This document shows, in pieces, positions 34,741 to 45,972 of a DNA stretch of 64,000 nt; position 1 is the stretch's first letter, and each line of letters starts with the position of its first letter. The position numbers and the translations under genes were made by a program. The notes beneath the pieces were generated by a model. The model was given only the letters and a program-made list of their open reading frames with translations, did no database searches and had not been told where the DNA came from. The DNA is from Vitis vinifera. Its lineage: Eukaryota; Streptophyta; Magnoliopsida; Vitales; Vitaceae. The stretch is from contig NC_081823.1 in NCBI RefSeq assembly GCF_030704535.1, positions 2,140,501 through 2,204,500 of the forward strand, given 5' to 3'.

Positions 34741-36915
34741 TTATTTATCCTTCTCATTTTCCGCCGCTATAATCGTCTTCTCCTCAACCAATTGGTAAGC
34801 CTCAGCTTGAGATGCTTCCTTCTCATCCTTGACTTTCTTCAGCAGACCAACACCTACTTCAACTAACTTTCGGGTAGCAGTAGCCTCGCTTTTCGTCGTC
34901 TCCAAGCTAGTAAGGAGATCTTCATTTTCATTCATGTTATGGGCAATGTATGCCGTCATGGTTTTGGTTGCTTCTAGTTACTGGACAATATGTGCTTGCT
35001 ACTGCATGAGAATATGAACTCTGGCTACCATTTGGGGGCAATAAAAATCATTATGAGATGAGAGACTACAGGAAAGACGAGAAAAGTCACAAACGAAAAA
35101 GAATTAGACGACCTACCATTTCCGTTGTCTCAAAAGTTGTGTAGTCCTGCATATAAAGGATACAAACAATATTAGTGTTTGGAGTATCGTACAGAAGTCG
35201 TGCCATGAAAGATCGGCTAGGGTTTTCGTCCACCTCGACTGGGATTCGCTGAGTAACCGGAAAGAGCACCCCCATGTTCCACACTAGAGGCTCTCTTTCG
35301 ATGAAGAAAGGGATACAACTCAAAAGCTTAGATATCTTCTCCCAACTGAGGACATAAGTTAGCTTTGGACGGGGAGGAGAAGAGTTCAGACACTCGAATG
35401 ATTCTTCACTGATGTTCTCCAGGACAGTGACAGGTTTCCTTGTCTTGTGATAGGAAATGTCGTTAGTTGATGAAGGTTTCTCATTCGGCCTCGAAGTGAT
35501 AGGTGCAACAATAGTCGACGGTGCTGACTTAGATGGAGGATTGGGGACAGGTTTTAGGCAGGTTTTTTTAGAATGAGAAGGATTAATAGCCATGGATTCG
35601 GACAGGTGCTTACGCTGCTTCTCGTGCAATCTAACCCTCTAGTTGGAAGTCATCTCCTCCTCTTATTTCTCATTCTCACAAATAATAGGGGACATTAACC
35701 GGCTAACCCCTGCTTTTGGTTCTTTGGTGGAGGACGAATATGACGAAGATGATGAAGAAGATGAAGCCCACGATGAAGAAGGGAAGACAGGAGGTGGAGT
35801 CCTCGCTCTTTAAACAGGACAAGCTGTAATTTTTTTCTTCTTTTGAGCAAAAGAATGGACAGCGGAGCTGGAAGACAGATGACCAGTAGCTGGAGCTTGC
35901 CTCAATGTCCCCTCCTGGCGGTTTTTTTCCCGTTCTTCTAGACAAGCTTGGTGTGCCTCAAAATTTGCCAAACAAAAAACCTTGCAGGAAGACAAATCCT
36001 TCAACATAAAGTGTTCATCAAGTACCAGAGACGAATGAGCTAACCGGGAAAACACAGGGATGATAAACAGCTTGGGATTTTCAATCAGCGCCAACAGGTT
36101 CTTATTTGATAGGAGAACATTGTAAACTTGGTTAGCAACGTCTATTTCGAACAACTTGTTGAGTCAGGCGAATGAAGTCTTTTCCACCCACTCTATAAGG
36201 CGTCCTAGCCTTTTCTTACCTGTATTAGACGAACATAAAGATTGTGAGTGGATTCGCAACAAGGAGGAAATAACAACAAGACAGAAAAAAAGTAAAAGAA
36301 ATACAACCTACTCAGAATCTCTAGCGAACATTGCGGAGAAAAAACTCCGTTTGGACCCTTAGATGAACCATTCCAAGGACTGGACACTAAAACATGCCCC
36401 TTGACCCAACCTTTGCACAAATCCGGAAGACTAGTCACCAATTGGAGGGAAGGTATATGAGCGAACAAGCTGAACCTCTCCTTTTGATTCATCTTGATAG
36501 TATAAATGAACAAGAATTCCAACAGGGAAAGATCTAGTTGGAAAAGCATGTCTAACACACTGCATCCCATAGGTATCCAGACGATGTTCAGATGAAGAAA
36601 GGCCAGAGGGATTTGAGTGAAATGAAGATATTGTTTAAAGAGGGAAAGAATGGAAAGATCAGCGGATGATAGAACCTCGTCGTCTGTTAGTTGAATTGGG
36701 ATGATGTCGGAAATACGAAAACGAGCCCGAAATTCCCACTTGGACAAAACACCAATTGGATGCTCCGATCTGAGGCACCTGACTCTAGTATTTTTTCGTC
36801 CACTTCGTTGAGGTATTTCGCTGGTAAAAGTAACTCTTTCTCTTTCCATTAGACTAAGTGGATTTGGTCCATGTGGAAACCTGCACGGATCAACGCAATT
36901 ATCAGAACCAATCAC
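34741..36915 (-). mobile_element. Antisense accessory gene remnant of the old gypsy element
   Basis: This region runs opposite to the integrase. Translated stretches at about 36205-36915 resemble the antisense unit of the young element: both have a Met-Gly-Cys-Ser motif followed by Leu-Asp-Leu-(S/T)-Leu-Leu-Glu and an Ala-His-(I/L)-Pro-Ser-Leu-Gln block. The far end (34741-34959) is Lys/Glu-rich, like a coiled coil. It is a fossil with several breaks. A TATA box homologous in position (TATAAATAGCG, minus, 39058-39048) survives beyond the nested LTR. Confidence 0.65.
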
Positions 36916-37400
36916 TCGACCTATCCGTCGTTCAGCATTGCCTTAACAATATAAAAAAATGGTAGAACTTAGATGGACTATAATCCAAGCCTAGATGGAT
37001 TTGGCTATAGAAACTTGCATAACAAACTTTTTGATCGATAATAGGGGAAAAGTAACGTCCATCGCCCCATTGCGGTGACAATAAAAAATGTGAATCAACA
37101 ACATAAACACAATGACGACACAAAAGCAAGTAGGGAGACAGAAAAACCCTAGATCTGGACATCAATACACCCATTTTCTCCCCCAAACAAGCAATAGGAA
37201 CGGTCAAGGAAATAAAAAATCTAGAATCTGGACATTGGTATGTCCATTTTCGCTCCAAACAAACAAGAACTACGTAATCTATGAAGCAATGACAAGCATA
37301 ACGGAAAAATGAACGGGAGATAGAAAACTTACTGAAGCCAAGGCTGAAACGCTCCCTAGCGAAGAAAAGATCCTTTGATGGCAAACTGGTCATCAGTGAC

Positions 37401-38928
37401 TGATCGCTTGGATTTTTATTGTATATTGGATCAAAACAAAATTTATAACCTAATTCACTATTCTATAGCAGTTTGTACCCGATCAAAAAGTGGTTTTAGT
37501 ACAAACTACTATAGTATAATGATTTTTTGGTATCGTCCACAAGGATGGATTATTCTTGGTAATCAAGGCTTGAATGAGAGGAGAATAAATGATTGAGATC
37601 AAATGAAAATGATTTGACAATTCATGATTAAAGTTCAAAATAACAATAATTTCAAATTGAGAGGAAAATGAAATGTAAAATAGAAGAAAATTAATAGAAA
37701 ATGAAATTCTCAGAGTTAGGATTTTCTAGAAAACAATTTCCATGGTGAATAGAAGTTGAGATATAATTTTCATCAAGTTATATTGAAAACCTAAATTTTC
37801 ATTTAAACCAATTTTTGATTTAGCTTTAGGTCTAGATCTAATTTATCTTCAAATTAGGTCATCTAATCCAAAAGATTAATTCAAATCATATATTCAATTC
37901 ATCTTAAATTATCTTCCAATGATTCACACAATGCAACTATTCAATCTCATCAAATCTAGCATTAAGAATTTGATGAATCTCCCTAGCTTGCATGGTAGTA
38001 ATCATCCAAGACAATTTGAAGAGAAAAATCCCCAAATTTCAATTAATCAATCAATTGGATCAAATTACCTTTGCAATTCAAGCTCATTTCTCTAATTCAC
38101 TATAAATCTTGCCTCTAGATCCTCCATTCTCCAAGAAAAACGAGATTTAGCCACTCATGCTTGGAGATTCGGTCTCACAAGACATGTTTGACTAGCGAGA
38201 AAATGAAGGAAAGTAGAATATTCTATGGAGAGAGGAAATCTGGAAAATTCTACAATTAGAAAGTGTATGTATCTCTCCCAAAATGAGTAAATCAAGTTTC
38301 TATTTATAGGCCAAGGTCAAGTGGACACTTGGCATCATCTAAGAGGTCTTCCGGAGGCTTTTTCACCAAAAAAATATGGAAAAATACAATTTCGCATGAG
38401 CTCTAACAACTTCGCACAGTGGAAAATGCATCAGAACCAATTTCGCCTTCCTGGAGCATTTCGTAAGACTGTGCAAAATTTTCGCATGGCCATGCGAAAT
38501 CAATTTTCATTTTTCCCTTTAAGTTGTAGCCAAATTCATTTCTGGTCCATTTCGCACGACTGTGCGAATTTTCCGCATGTTCATGCGAAATGGAAAAACA
38601 TAGTTTTTCAACTCCTTTTTGCCATTTCTCCCATTTCTTTCTTTTGAATCCACCTCAACCACCTTCAATTCAACTCCAAAACTTGGTCCAAGTGCATTGC
38701 TTTTTCCTCATCATCCACATTGTTTACCTTTATCGATTCCATTTTGCTTTTGTCGCTCAATACTTCAAAAATCACCTTGAAATATCTCCAAAACTTCACA
38801 AAAACCATTAGTATCTCTTGTAAGGGTAGCAATGTATTACTTGAGCATATTAGGCATAATTACTACTCAAAAGGTATGAAACTCATGAGAATTATTATAT
38901 AAAATATGTACTTTTTGAGTAGTAATCA
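37401..38928. mobile_element. Solo LTR nested in the old gypsy element
   Basis: 1528 bp with TGAT...ATCA ends, flanked by gtgac (37396-37400) and atgac (38929-38933), a 5-bp target duplication with one mismatch. No coding part. It contains the TTTGGTATCGTCCACAAGGA motif typical of some plant LTR elements. Several TTTCGCA/TGCGAAA palindromes lie around 38390-38595. It is younger than its host fossil. The orientation is not decided. Confidence 0.7.
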
Positions 38929-39287
38929 ATGACGGTGAAAGAAAAAAGGAGCAATCGATGGAAAACGTAGTGACGACGAAAGAGAAATGCGGGCAAGATA
39001 ACTCTAAGCGGGAGAAAACCAAAAGGTGACCCAAAAGTGTAGAGCCTCGCTATTTATAAGGATAAAAAACCTAGGCATCCCAAGGGACACTCCGCTTGGA
39101 AATGCTTTTCAAGGCCAAATAAAGAGACACGTTACCTAATAGCCAACCTCGATTGATATGACCCATCATTAAAGCCCCAAATGACACACGTCCTTTGGAG
39201 CCCAAAAACTTGAAAAAATAGATAATTTGTCCTGCCTTAACCCGTAAGCTACCTTATTGAACAAAGACAAAAGGATTATGGGGCATT

Positions 39288-40501
39288 ATGATGAGCTTCC
39301 CTCCACGTGGCATTCCCAAACTTAAGACCCTTTGGCTGTCCAAGTCAAGCAGATAACCTATCTGGGATCAATCCATCTAGACCAAGATAAACTCCGTCTG
39401 GTGCAAGAAGTGAAAGATTTTTTTTTTGGCGATGCCAGATGAAATGGACAGACCAAGCCGATTGGGGCTTTCAAACATGCAAACCAACCCAACCAAAGTT
39501 CTTAGGTATTGAACAGATGATTAATCATACTTGATGTCTGAGCGATGAACTAGACAACATTTACACACAAAAATCAATGTCAATTAGTTATTACACACAA
39601 TTAGTGACCTTAACAAACGTAAATGCATAGTCAACTATATGGTCCGAGATTCTTGCATGACAACCAACAAATGACACCAATAAGCAATCCTTGCTTGATA
39701 TGATTGCCCGACCCGTATTGAAATGATGGCGTTGACTGTCTCAATAAGGCTTATTATCCTCCCTGATGACAAACATCACCACAAGAAGGGCATTGTTGGT
39801 ATTGTACAAACTAGATATAGGTCTGTTTAGCTTCACCGGAGTTGGATGGACTTCTTTCTTGCACAAAAGGGTGTTCGGATAGGTGGTTCGGGCACGCTTC
39901 TCCAAAGCTTAAGTCATAAATCAATAAGGATGAATCCAATAGTTTTTTTAATGGCTATGTACGTGCGTACCTTTTTCATGTTTTTTAAGGGGGTTTTATA
40001 GAGCAAATGGCACCATTGTGCATTCATGCCATTCTTGCCTTATTAAGACATTCAATGCCATCATTTTAGTATGGATATGGTAATCTACTAAGCAAGGGTT
40101 GCTGATTGGTGTCATTTGTTGGTTGTCGTGCAAGAATCTCATACCATATAGTTGAATGTGCAGTTACGTTCGTCAACGTTGCTAATTGTGTGTAACGACT
40201 AATTGACACTGATTTTTGGGTGTAAATGTTGTTTAGTCGGTCGCTCAGACATCAAGTATGATTAATCATCTGTTCAATGTCTGAGAACTTCGGTTGGGTT
40301 GGTTTGCTTGTCTGAAAGTCCTAACTGGCTTGGTATGTCTGTTTCATCTGACATTGCGGAAGAAGGAAATTTCTAACTTCTTATGCTAGACGGAGTTTAT
40401 CTTGGTCCAAACGGATTGATCCTAGATGGGTTATCTACTTGCCTTGGATAGCCAAAGGGTCTTGAGTTTGGAAAGGCCACATGGAGGGAAGCGCCTCACA
40501 G
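39288..40501. repeat. Inverted pair of LTR copies
   Basis: The left arm (about 39288-39770, +) and right arm (40501 down to about 40030, -) are imperfect inverted copies. Shared blocks include TGA-G-GCTTCCCTCCA, AGACCCTTTGGCT, AGATAAACTCCGTCT and GAACAGATGATTAATCATAC. The right copy appears to extend further, to about 39796 (TGTTGGTATTGTAC), and carries a CTATAAAAC box. The arms lie tail to tail around a spacer of roughly 250 bp. This reads as the 3' LTR of the old element plus a second, reversed copy. Confidence 0.7.
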
Positions 40502-41236
40502 TTTAGGCAATATGACGCCTATTAAGAGTACTAGTTTTCCATACTGGCTTACAATGTAGTCACAGAAGGGCCCTTCGATTTCTTAACATGTTCTTATAGA
40601 GATGGCATCACAGTCTTTCAGGCCGGTAGTGAGGCGTTGGTACAAGTTGATGCCTTTCCCAAATGGTGCAAACAGGAATTACACCATCCAAGTCTCATGG
40701 GAGCAGAGCACCACCGTTGAGGAGGGGTAATCAAGCGATGACTCATCTGTAGTCAAGAGTACTATCTTTGCTAACTTGTTGACCTGGGGGAGAGTGGTGG
40801 GCAGCGATCGATGCACAAATTGTGATGTAGTATATGGACTTGATGCCTAGCTTGAAAGCAAAAGTCGAAGCCTAATAAGGAAAATCAAAGAACAAAAAGT
40901 CTGGCTTCAAGGCACGTAGGACTGCTTCAACTTGGTCAGTGGTGTGGTCCATGGCAGTGGCGAGAAGGTGATAAGAGAAAAAGGCATGTCAGAAGCAGTT
41001 TCAGCTCCAGGATGAAGACCATCAACATGGGGGATGGTGAGAGGATGGAAAGTGATGAGAGTAGGATGAAGATTCAGGTACTGTAGCTGGGATTGGGTCT
41101 TTTCGGGCAAAATGAAGGTGATCTTGTGGCCCCTCTCAGCAAGCTTGTTGGAGAGATGGAGGTAAAGAGTCAGATGACGAAAAGCAAACCATGGGTACAT
41201 GGCTATATGAAATTTTGTGTTTTTGACCATGGCCAT
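40502..41236 (-). pseudogene. UGT79-type pseudogene (copy D, 5' part only)
   Basis: The start (MAMVKNTKFHIAMYPWFAF) and about the first 245 residues resemble copy C. The reading frame is open for 109 codons, then shifts near 40980 (one base missing after Ser-Asp-Met-Pro-Phe). Further downstream at least one stop and other changes occur. The homology ends at 40502 exactly where LTR sequence begins, so the donor-binding half is gone. The catalytic motif is Phe-Arg-His instead of Phe-Gly-His, though the His remains. Its promoter flank (TATA-like box and beyond) keeps the order inferred to be ancestral. It is non-functional. Confidence 0.9.
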
Positions 41237-42720
41237 TTTCCTTCTTCTTGGTTGTTTATGTTTAAAGATTTTGGTTGCAACTTATAAAGAGGTACTCATT
41301 TCCCCTTCCTGATCAAGAGGGTAGAGATAAGTAGATGACATCCAATAATGGGGAGCACATGAAGCACATGAATCACATGGGGTGTTTTATGGGAGTTCTA
41401 AAAGCATTGCTTCATTCAGGGTGTGCAATATTCATATATGTACGTATTATATATATGCAGTCATGGGGTTGAAAGAATTGTGTTGTTGTTTGGTTCATGG
41501 GAAAGAAAGATCTCTTATCTTAGTAGGTAATTAAGATAATTAATTGAGAATATCTTTTTGTTATTTTAAGCTTTTAATGCGCATAATAGATGCTTAATTT
41601 TATGCCCTACAGTGCTACAGAAATAAAAGAATGGTAGTTCTCATTTGTGAATTCATCTAGTAGTAGACTGGTAGTTGCGCTTCCATTATTGAAAACACTG
41701 AATGATGTTGTGATTCCATGTCATGTGAGAAAAATGGACGTGTGTTTCCCTATGGTGCTTGAAGTGTATTAATTTTTTTATTATTATCATAGTACTTTAT
41801 TTGTATGATTGTACTTTCATTAGTTGTTTGTGTTGAGAAGTTAATGGGGGAGTTTTAGAGTACTAAGTTTAAAAGATTCTTCCATGATGATAAAAACCTC
41901 TTAATAATAATAACAATTTTAAAAAATGAACAATAATAATTCAAGAACATTCAACCGAAAAGAGGCATCAAATATAACGTGGAAAAACCTTCCAAATTGA
42001 GGTAAAATATCATCGACAAAATCTTCCAATATTTCAATAAAATAGGGATACAAATAATCAAGTCTTCACTAGTTTCTCTACTTCGAAAACTTATATAAAT
42101 ATATTTCTATACTTGAGGTGAGAATTCATTGCCCCCAAAAACAATGAACAGAAAGATATTAGGAAGAAGTCATATCACAGAGACTTTCCCAAAAGATTGA
42201 TGAAAGAACTTGTAACTTCACCCTTGAGCTCTAAAATAGTGCTTCAAAAACAACCCTAATTTTTTTTCTTTTTCTCAATTACCCATTCTCCCTTCATATA
42301 AAAGCCCTAATGCTATTTACATTTGGGTTTAAAGAATACCCAAATACAAAATAGTCTAAAACATGGGCTCATGGGCCAGACAAACTTAGTCCAACAATAT
42401 CCCCCCACAAAACGACCTTAATTTTCTTTCATTTCCTAAATCACCCCTCCTCCCCTTATACCAAAGTCCTAAGGCTATTTACATTTGGGCTTAAGGAACA
42501 CCCAAATATAAAATAGTCTAATACATAGACTAATGGGCTAGACAAATTTAGGCCATCAAATTGTACTCTCATTTGATGGCATAAATCTTATCATATTATT
42601 CAATAATCCCGATCTAAAGTTATTATACAAGGATACAAGTATATGATATGAGAGTATAGACAAACAAATTATAGGTTATTATATAAGGATACAAACATAT
42701 AATATCAAAGTATAAATAAA
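41237..42720. repeat. Upstream flank of copy D
   Basis: This corresponds to the C flank (25435-25620, 28950-29897, 30882-31152) without the Copia and Mutator-like insertions, so it shows both empty sites: GTGCAATATTCATAT near 41426 and acaaaacga at 42407-42415. An internal partial duplication (TTTGGGCTTAA-GGAA-ACCCAAATA) occurs twice, near 42323 and 42485. No gene is seen. Confidence 0.7.
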
Positions 42721-43229
42721 TGAATTATGAGATGTAAGTAGGGTATAAAGTAACGAAACCAAATTATATACATAATATGTTATAAGAGGTATTGATGGGA
42801 TAAGAACCCTTAATGTAAAAAGTCATTATAATAATGAAATTGAGTCAAAAGGTAAGAGAGATATTTGGAAAATTTGAATAAGATTTTGAAAAAACAAACT
42901 CTTTGATTATATTTTGTGGAAAATTAGAAGATCATTGATACATTTGAAAATGTTTTTGAAAAATATTTTAAAGATATAATTATTTGAAAATGGTTCTTAA
43001 GAAGAGTTATCAATTGTTTTCAAGAACGAAACTTTATTTAAGAACTCAAATATGATGAGTAGTTTCTTATGCTTATTCTCTACAAATGTGTTGTACATTT
43101 ATGTATAATATAAAAGTTTTCAAAATATTTTATATATTTTCAATTAATTAGAACACCCTACCAAAAACAATGGAAAATATCTCAAATTTGTTCTTAAAAA
43201 TAACTTATTTATCAAATGATCAATTGGGT

Positions 43230-43792
43230 TAATTTAAAATAATTTAATCAAATTATTTTAAAAGTAATCAAAATCAACCTAGATTTAAAATTTAAATTAT
43301 ATTTAATATTTCTAACTCAAAATATAATAAATGCATTTAAAAAATAATTTGAACATAATTAATGACTTTAATAAAATATATAAAAATGTATATGACCATA
43401 AATATAAAAAAACTTATTAATCATTAAAACATTATAAATTACAAAAGATAGAATTCTTTAAATATTGATTTGATTTAGCTTTTATCCATTAGAGATAAGT
43501 AAACCAAAAACCAAAAATCAAAATTTAAAATTCTCAAACCTAATCCACTTTGTATGGTTGTTGAAGCTTTAGTCAATTTGATTGATTTTGGTTGGATTGG
43601 ATTAATTTTATTGATTTTATTTTATTATTATTATTATTATTATTATTTTTTACTTGTATCCTTGCTCAAGTCAATGGGCTGGTTGCTTTATATTTGCATG
43701 ATTCACGAAATATATATCAAATAGGTGGTCGTTGGAGAAGTGATCAGATATTTTAAATTACATTACCTGTCAAGTGATCAAGAGATGAGATA
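43230..43792. repeat. Cluster linker repeat, copy L3
   Basis: This lies directly before UGT fragment E. Landmarks are AAGTAATCAAAATCAAC, TTTAATAAAATATATAAAAATG and GATTGATTTTGGTTGGATTGGA, then CAAGTCAATGGGCTGGTTGC. Close copies are L5 (47930-48520) and L4 (44340-45110). A TTA trinucleotide run sits at about 43620-43650. Confidence 0.65.
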
Positions 43793-44295
43793 ATCTCTGT
43801 AAGAACATGTCAAGAAATCGCAGTACCCTTTTGTGACTACATGGAAAGACAGTTAGGAAAACCAGTGCTCCTAACGGGCCCCGTTTTGCCTGAACTTTCA
43901 CCGATGGAGTTGGAGGACCGGTGGGCGCAGTGGCTAGGCGGATTCAAGCCTGGTTCAGTAATATCCTGTGCACTTGGAAGCCATAATTTCCCCGAAAAGG
44001 ACTAGTTCCAAGAACTACTCCTGGGGTTTGAGCTAACAAGCCTGTCCTTCCTAGCAGCCCTAAAACCACCATTAGGAGCTGCAACCATTGAAGAGGCCTT
44101 GCCGGAGGGGTTCCAAGGGAGGGTTGGAGGGAGAGGAGTGGTTCAAGGAGGGTGGGTGCCGCAGCCCTCAATCCTGAGCCACTGGGAGTCCTTGATGAGT
44201 GACCCCCAGATAGTGCTGGTACCAGAGCTTTCTGACCAAATGTTCAGAGCTAGGCTATTGGCTGAAGAGCTTAAGGTTGCAGTGGTGGTTGAGAA
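43793..44295 (+). pseudogene. UGT79-type pseudogene (copy E)
   Basis: Homology starts near residue 215 (Ile-Ser-Val-Arg-Thr-Cys-Gln-Glu-Ile) and stops inside the C-terminal domain at about 44295. There it joins 3' UTR sequence (TTGTGCCCTACA-TTT) also seen after pseudogene B. It has one in-frame stop near 44003 and an exact 45-bp (15-codon) in-frame loss inside the PSPG box: Ser-His is followed at once by Trp-Glu-Ser-Leu, so the conserved His-Cys-Gly centre is missing. It faces gene F tail to tail, as B faces C. It is non-functional. Confidence 0.9.
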
Positions 44296-44339
44296 TATTG
44301 TGCCCTACATTTTACAATATTTGAATGCTATGACTTTAT

Positions 44340-45110
44340 GAAATTTATTCACTATTTCTATTCAATTTATATTTATATTAAATAAAGTAAAATTGTTTTC
44401 AAATTTCTTAGTATAAAAAAGATGTGATTCAATTCAATCAATTTTTAGAGAAAAAAAATAATGGAACTGATATATTAAGTTTATTTCTTGAATTAAAATT
44501 GAATTGACATATTTCAATAATGAAGAAAAACCAAATCAAATCAGGTTTGTTTACGATTAATTTAGTTTAATTTAGTTCAAATGACTGATGACATTATTTT
44601 TAAAAGTAATTAAAATCAACTTGAGTTTAAAATCTAAAATTTCTAACTCAAAATATAAAAAAATGCATTTAAAAAATAATTTAATCATAGTATAACAATA
44701 ATAAATTGCTTCAATAAAATATATGAAAATGTATATGATCATAAATATTAAAAAACATATCAAACATTGAACAATTATAAATCATTAAAGATAGGAGTCT
44801 TAAAATATTTGATTTAGCTTTTATCATTTGGAGACTAGTAGATCAGAAAGCAAGTTTATAATATTTTTAAAACCTAATCTATTTAATTGATTTTGGATGG
44901 ATGTGATTTATTTGTTTATTTTTTATTTTTTCTTGCACCTATCGTTGAGCTGGTTACTTTATATTTTGTTATATATATATATTTATTGTCACATGATTTA
45001 TAAAAAATATATCAAATAGGTATTGGGAGAAGTGACGTGATATTTTATATCATATTACCTATCTTGTAATCAATAAAAAGATACTCTCTATTGTCTTTTG
45101 CAATCACTTC
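44340..45110. repeat. Cluster linker repeat, copy L4
   Basis: This follows fragment E as L1 follows B. Landmarks are TTCTATTCAATTTATATTTA, TTTTTAGAGAAAAAAA, GATTTTGGATGGATGTGAT and AAAAAGATACTCTCTATTGT. The last motif is repeated at about 45186-45220. Confidence 0.65.
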
Positions 45111-45972
45111 AGGTTTCATTAGATTATTTAAAGTTAATATCACTTGAAAGAAATCTTTTCCTCACCTACTTGCTTATTTTCCTATCTTGTAATCAATAAA
45201 AAGATACTCTCTATTGTCTTTTATTTAATATGATATAACACAATTTTAAATTAACAAGTTTGACATATATTTTTTTAAATTTTAATAATTGATTATTTAG
45301 AAAGAAAGAGTTATTGTTAATGTTTAAATATTTTTTTGATATAAAATAAGGGAGAGATGATGAGATGGTCGTATCTTTGTTCAATCACAAATTTCTTTCT
45401 TACTAATGTCTACACGTTGATGTATCACAAACCTCAAAATAATTTTTGTTTTTTGTTGCATAAGGTGTCTTTTAATTATTCCTTATAAATGAGGGATATA
45501 TGAAGGATTTTCATTTTACACCTTTGTTTTACCTTTTATAACTAAAAATATTTATAAAGATATTTTAAATATTTTATTTTATAATTTAATTTCAAAAAAT
45601 AACAATATAGAAAATCTATCATGCCATATTTTCTATCAAAAATATTATTCTAAAATTAGATTTTGAATAAAATAATGAATTTGATGCATTTTTCAACCAT
45701 ATTTAATTACAGTATCTCAAATCTATTATCCAAATAAGATTTAAAAAAAGAAAAAGAAAAAGAAAAAGAGGATGGAAGCAAAAAAGGTAATACTAAATTG
45801 AATATTTTCAAAACATGAAACTACTCTCCTTATTAGTTGGGGAGTGAGAAAATTGAAGGAGAAATATTTTCTGAACAATACTAGAGAGTCTCCATTGCTA
45901 CATTTCTACTTCAGAAACATACTTTTCTGCAACAATATTTCTTTTTAATCAAGAAAGATCTCCTGCAATTGA
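45111..45972. other. Convergent spacer and 3' flank of gene F
   Basis: AT-rich. The final 200 bp (from about 45772) match the 3' flank of gene C. A short AAAAAG repeat lies at 45745-45769. No gene is recognised. Confidence 0.55.

Larger units (their letters stand above)
33428..40501 (+). mobile_element. Old Ty3/gypsy element (Tat-like), partial and nested
   Basis: A fossil in plus orientation. It begins inside an integrase region (about 33440-34320, with the conserved Asp-Tyr-Phe-x-Lys-Trp-Val-Glu and Phe-x-x-Phe-Cys stretches). It continues with an antisense gene-like region (34741-39057, minus) and ends in LTR sequence from about 39288. Gag, protease and reverse transcriptase are not seen. 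A solo LTR of another family (37401-38928) is inserted in it. A second LTR copy in reverse (about 39796-40501) follows directly. Integrase and antisense parts resemble those of the young element at 49150-59497 but are strongly diverged. It is broken in many places and clearly much older. Its right edge truncates UGT fragment D. Confidence 0.75.
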
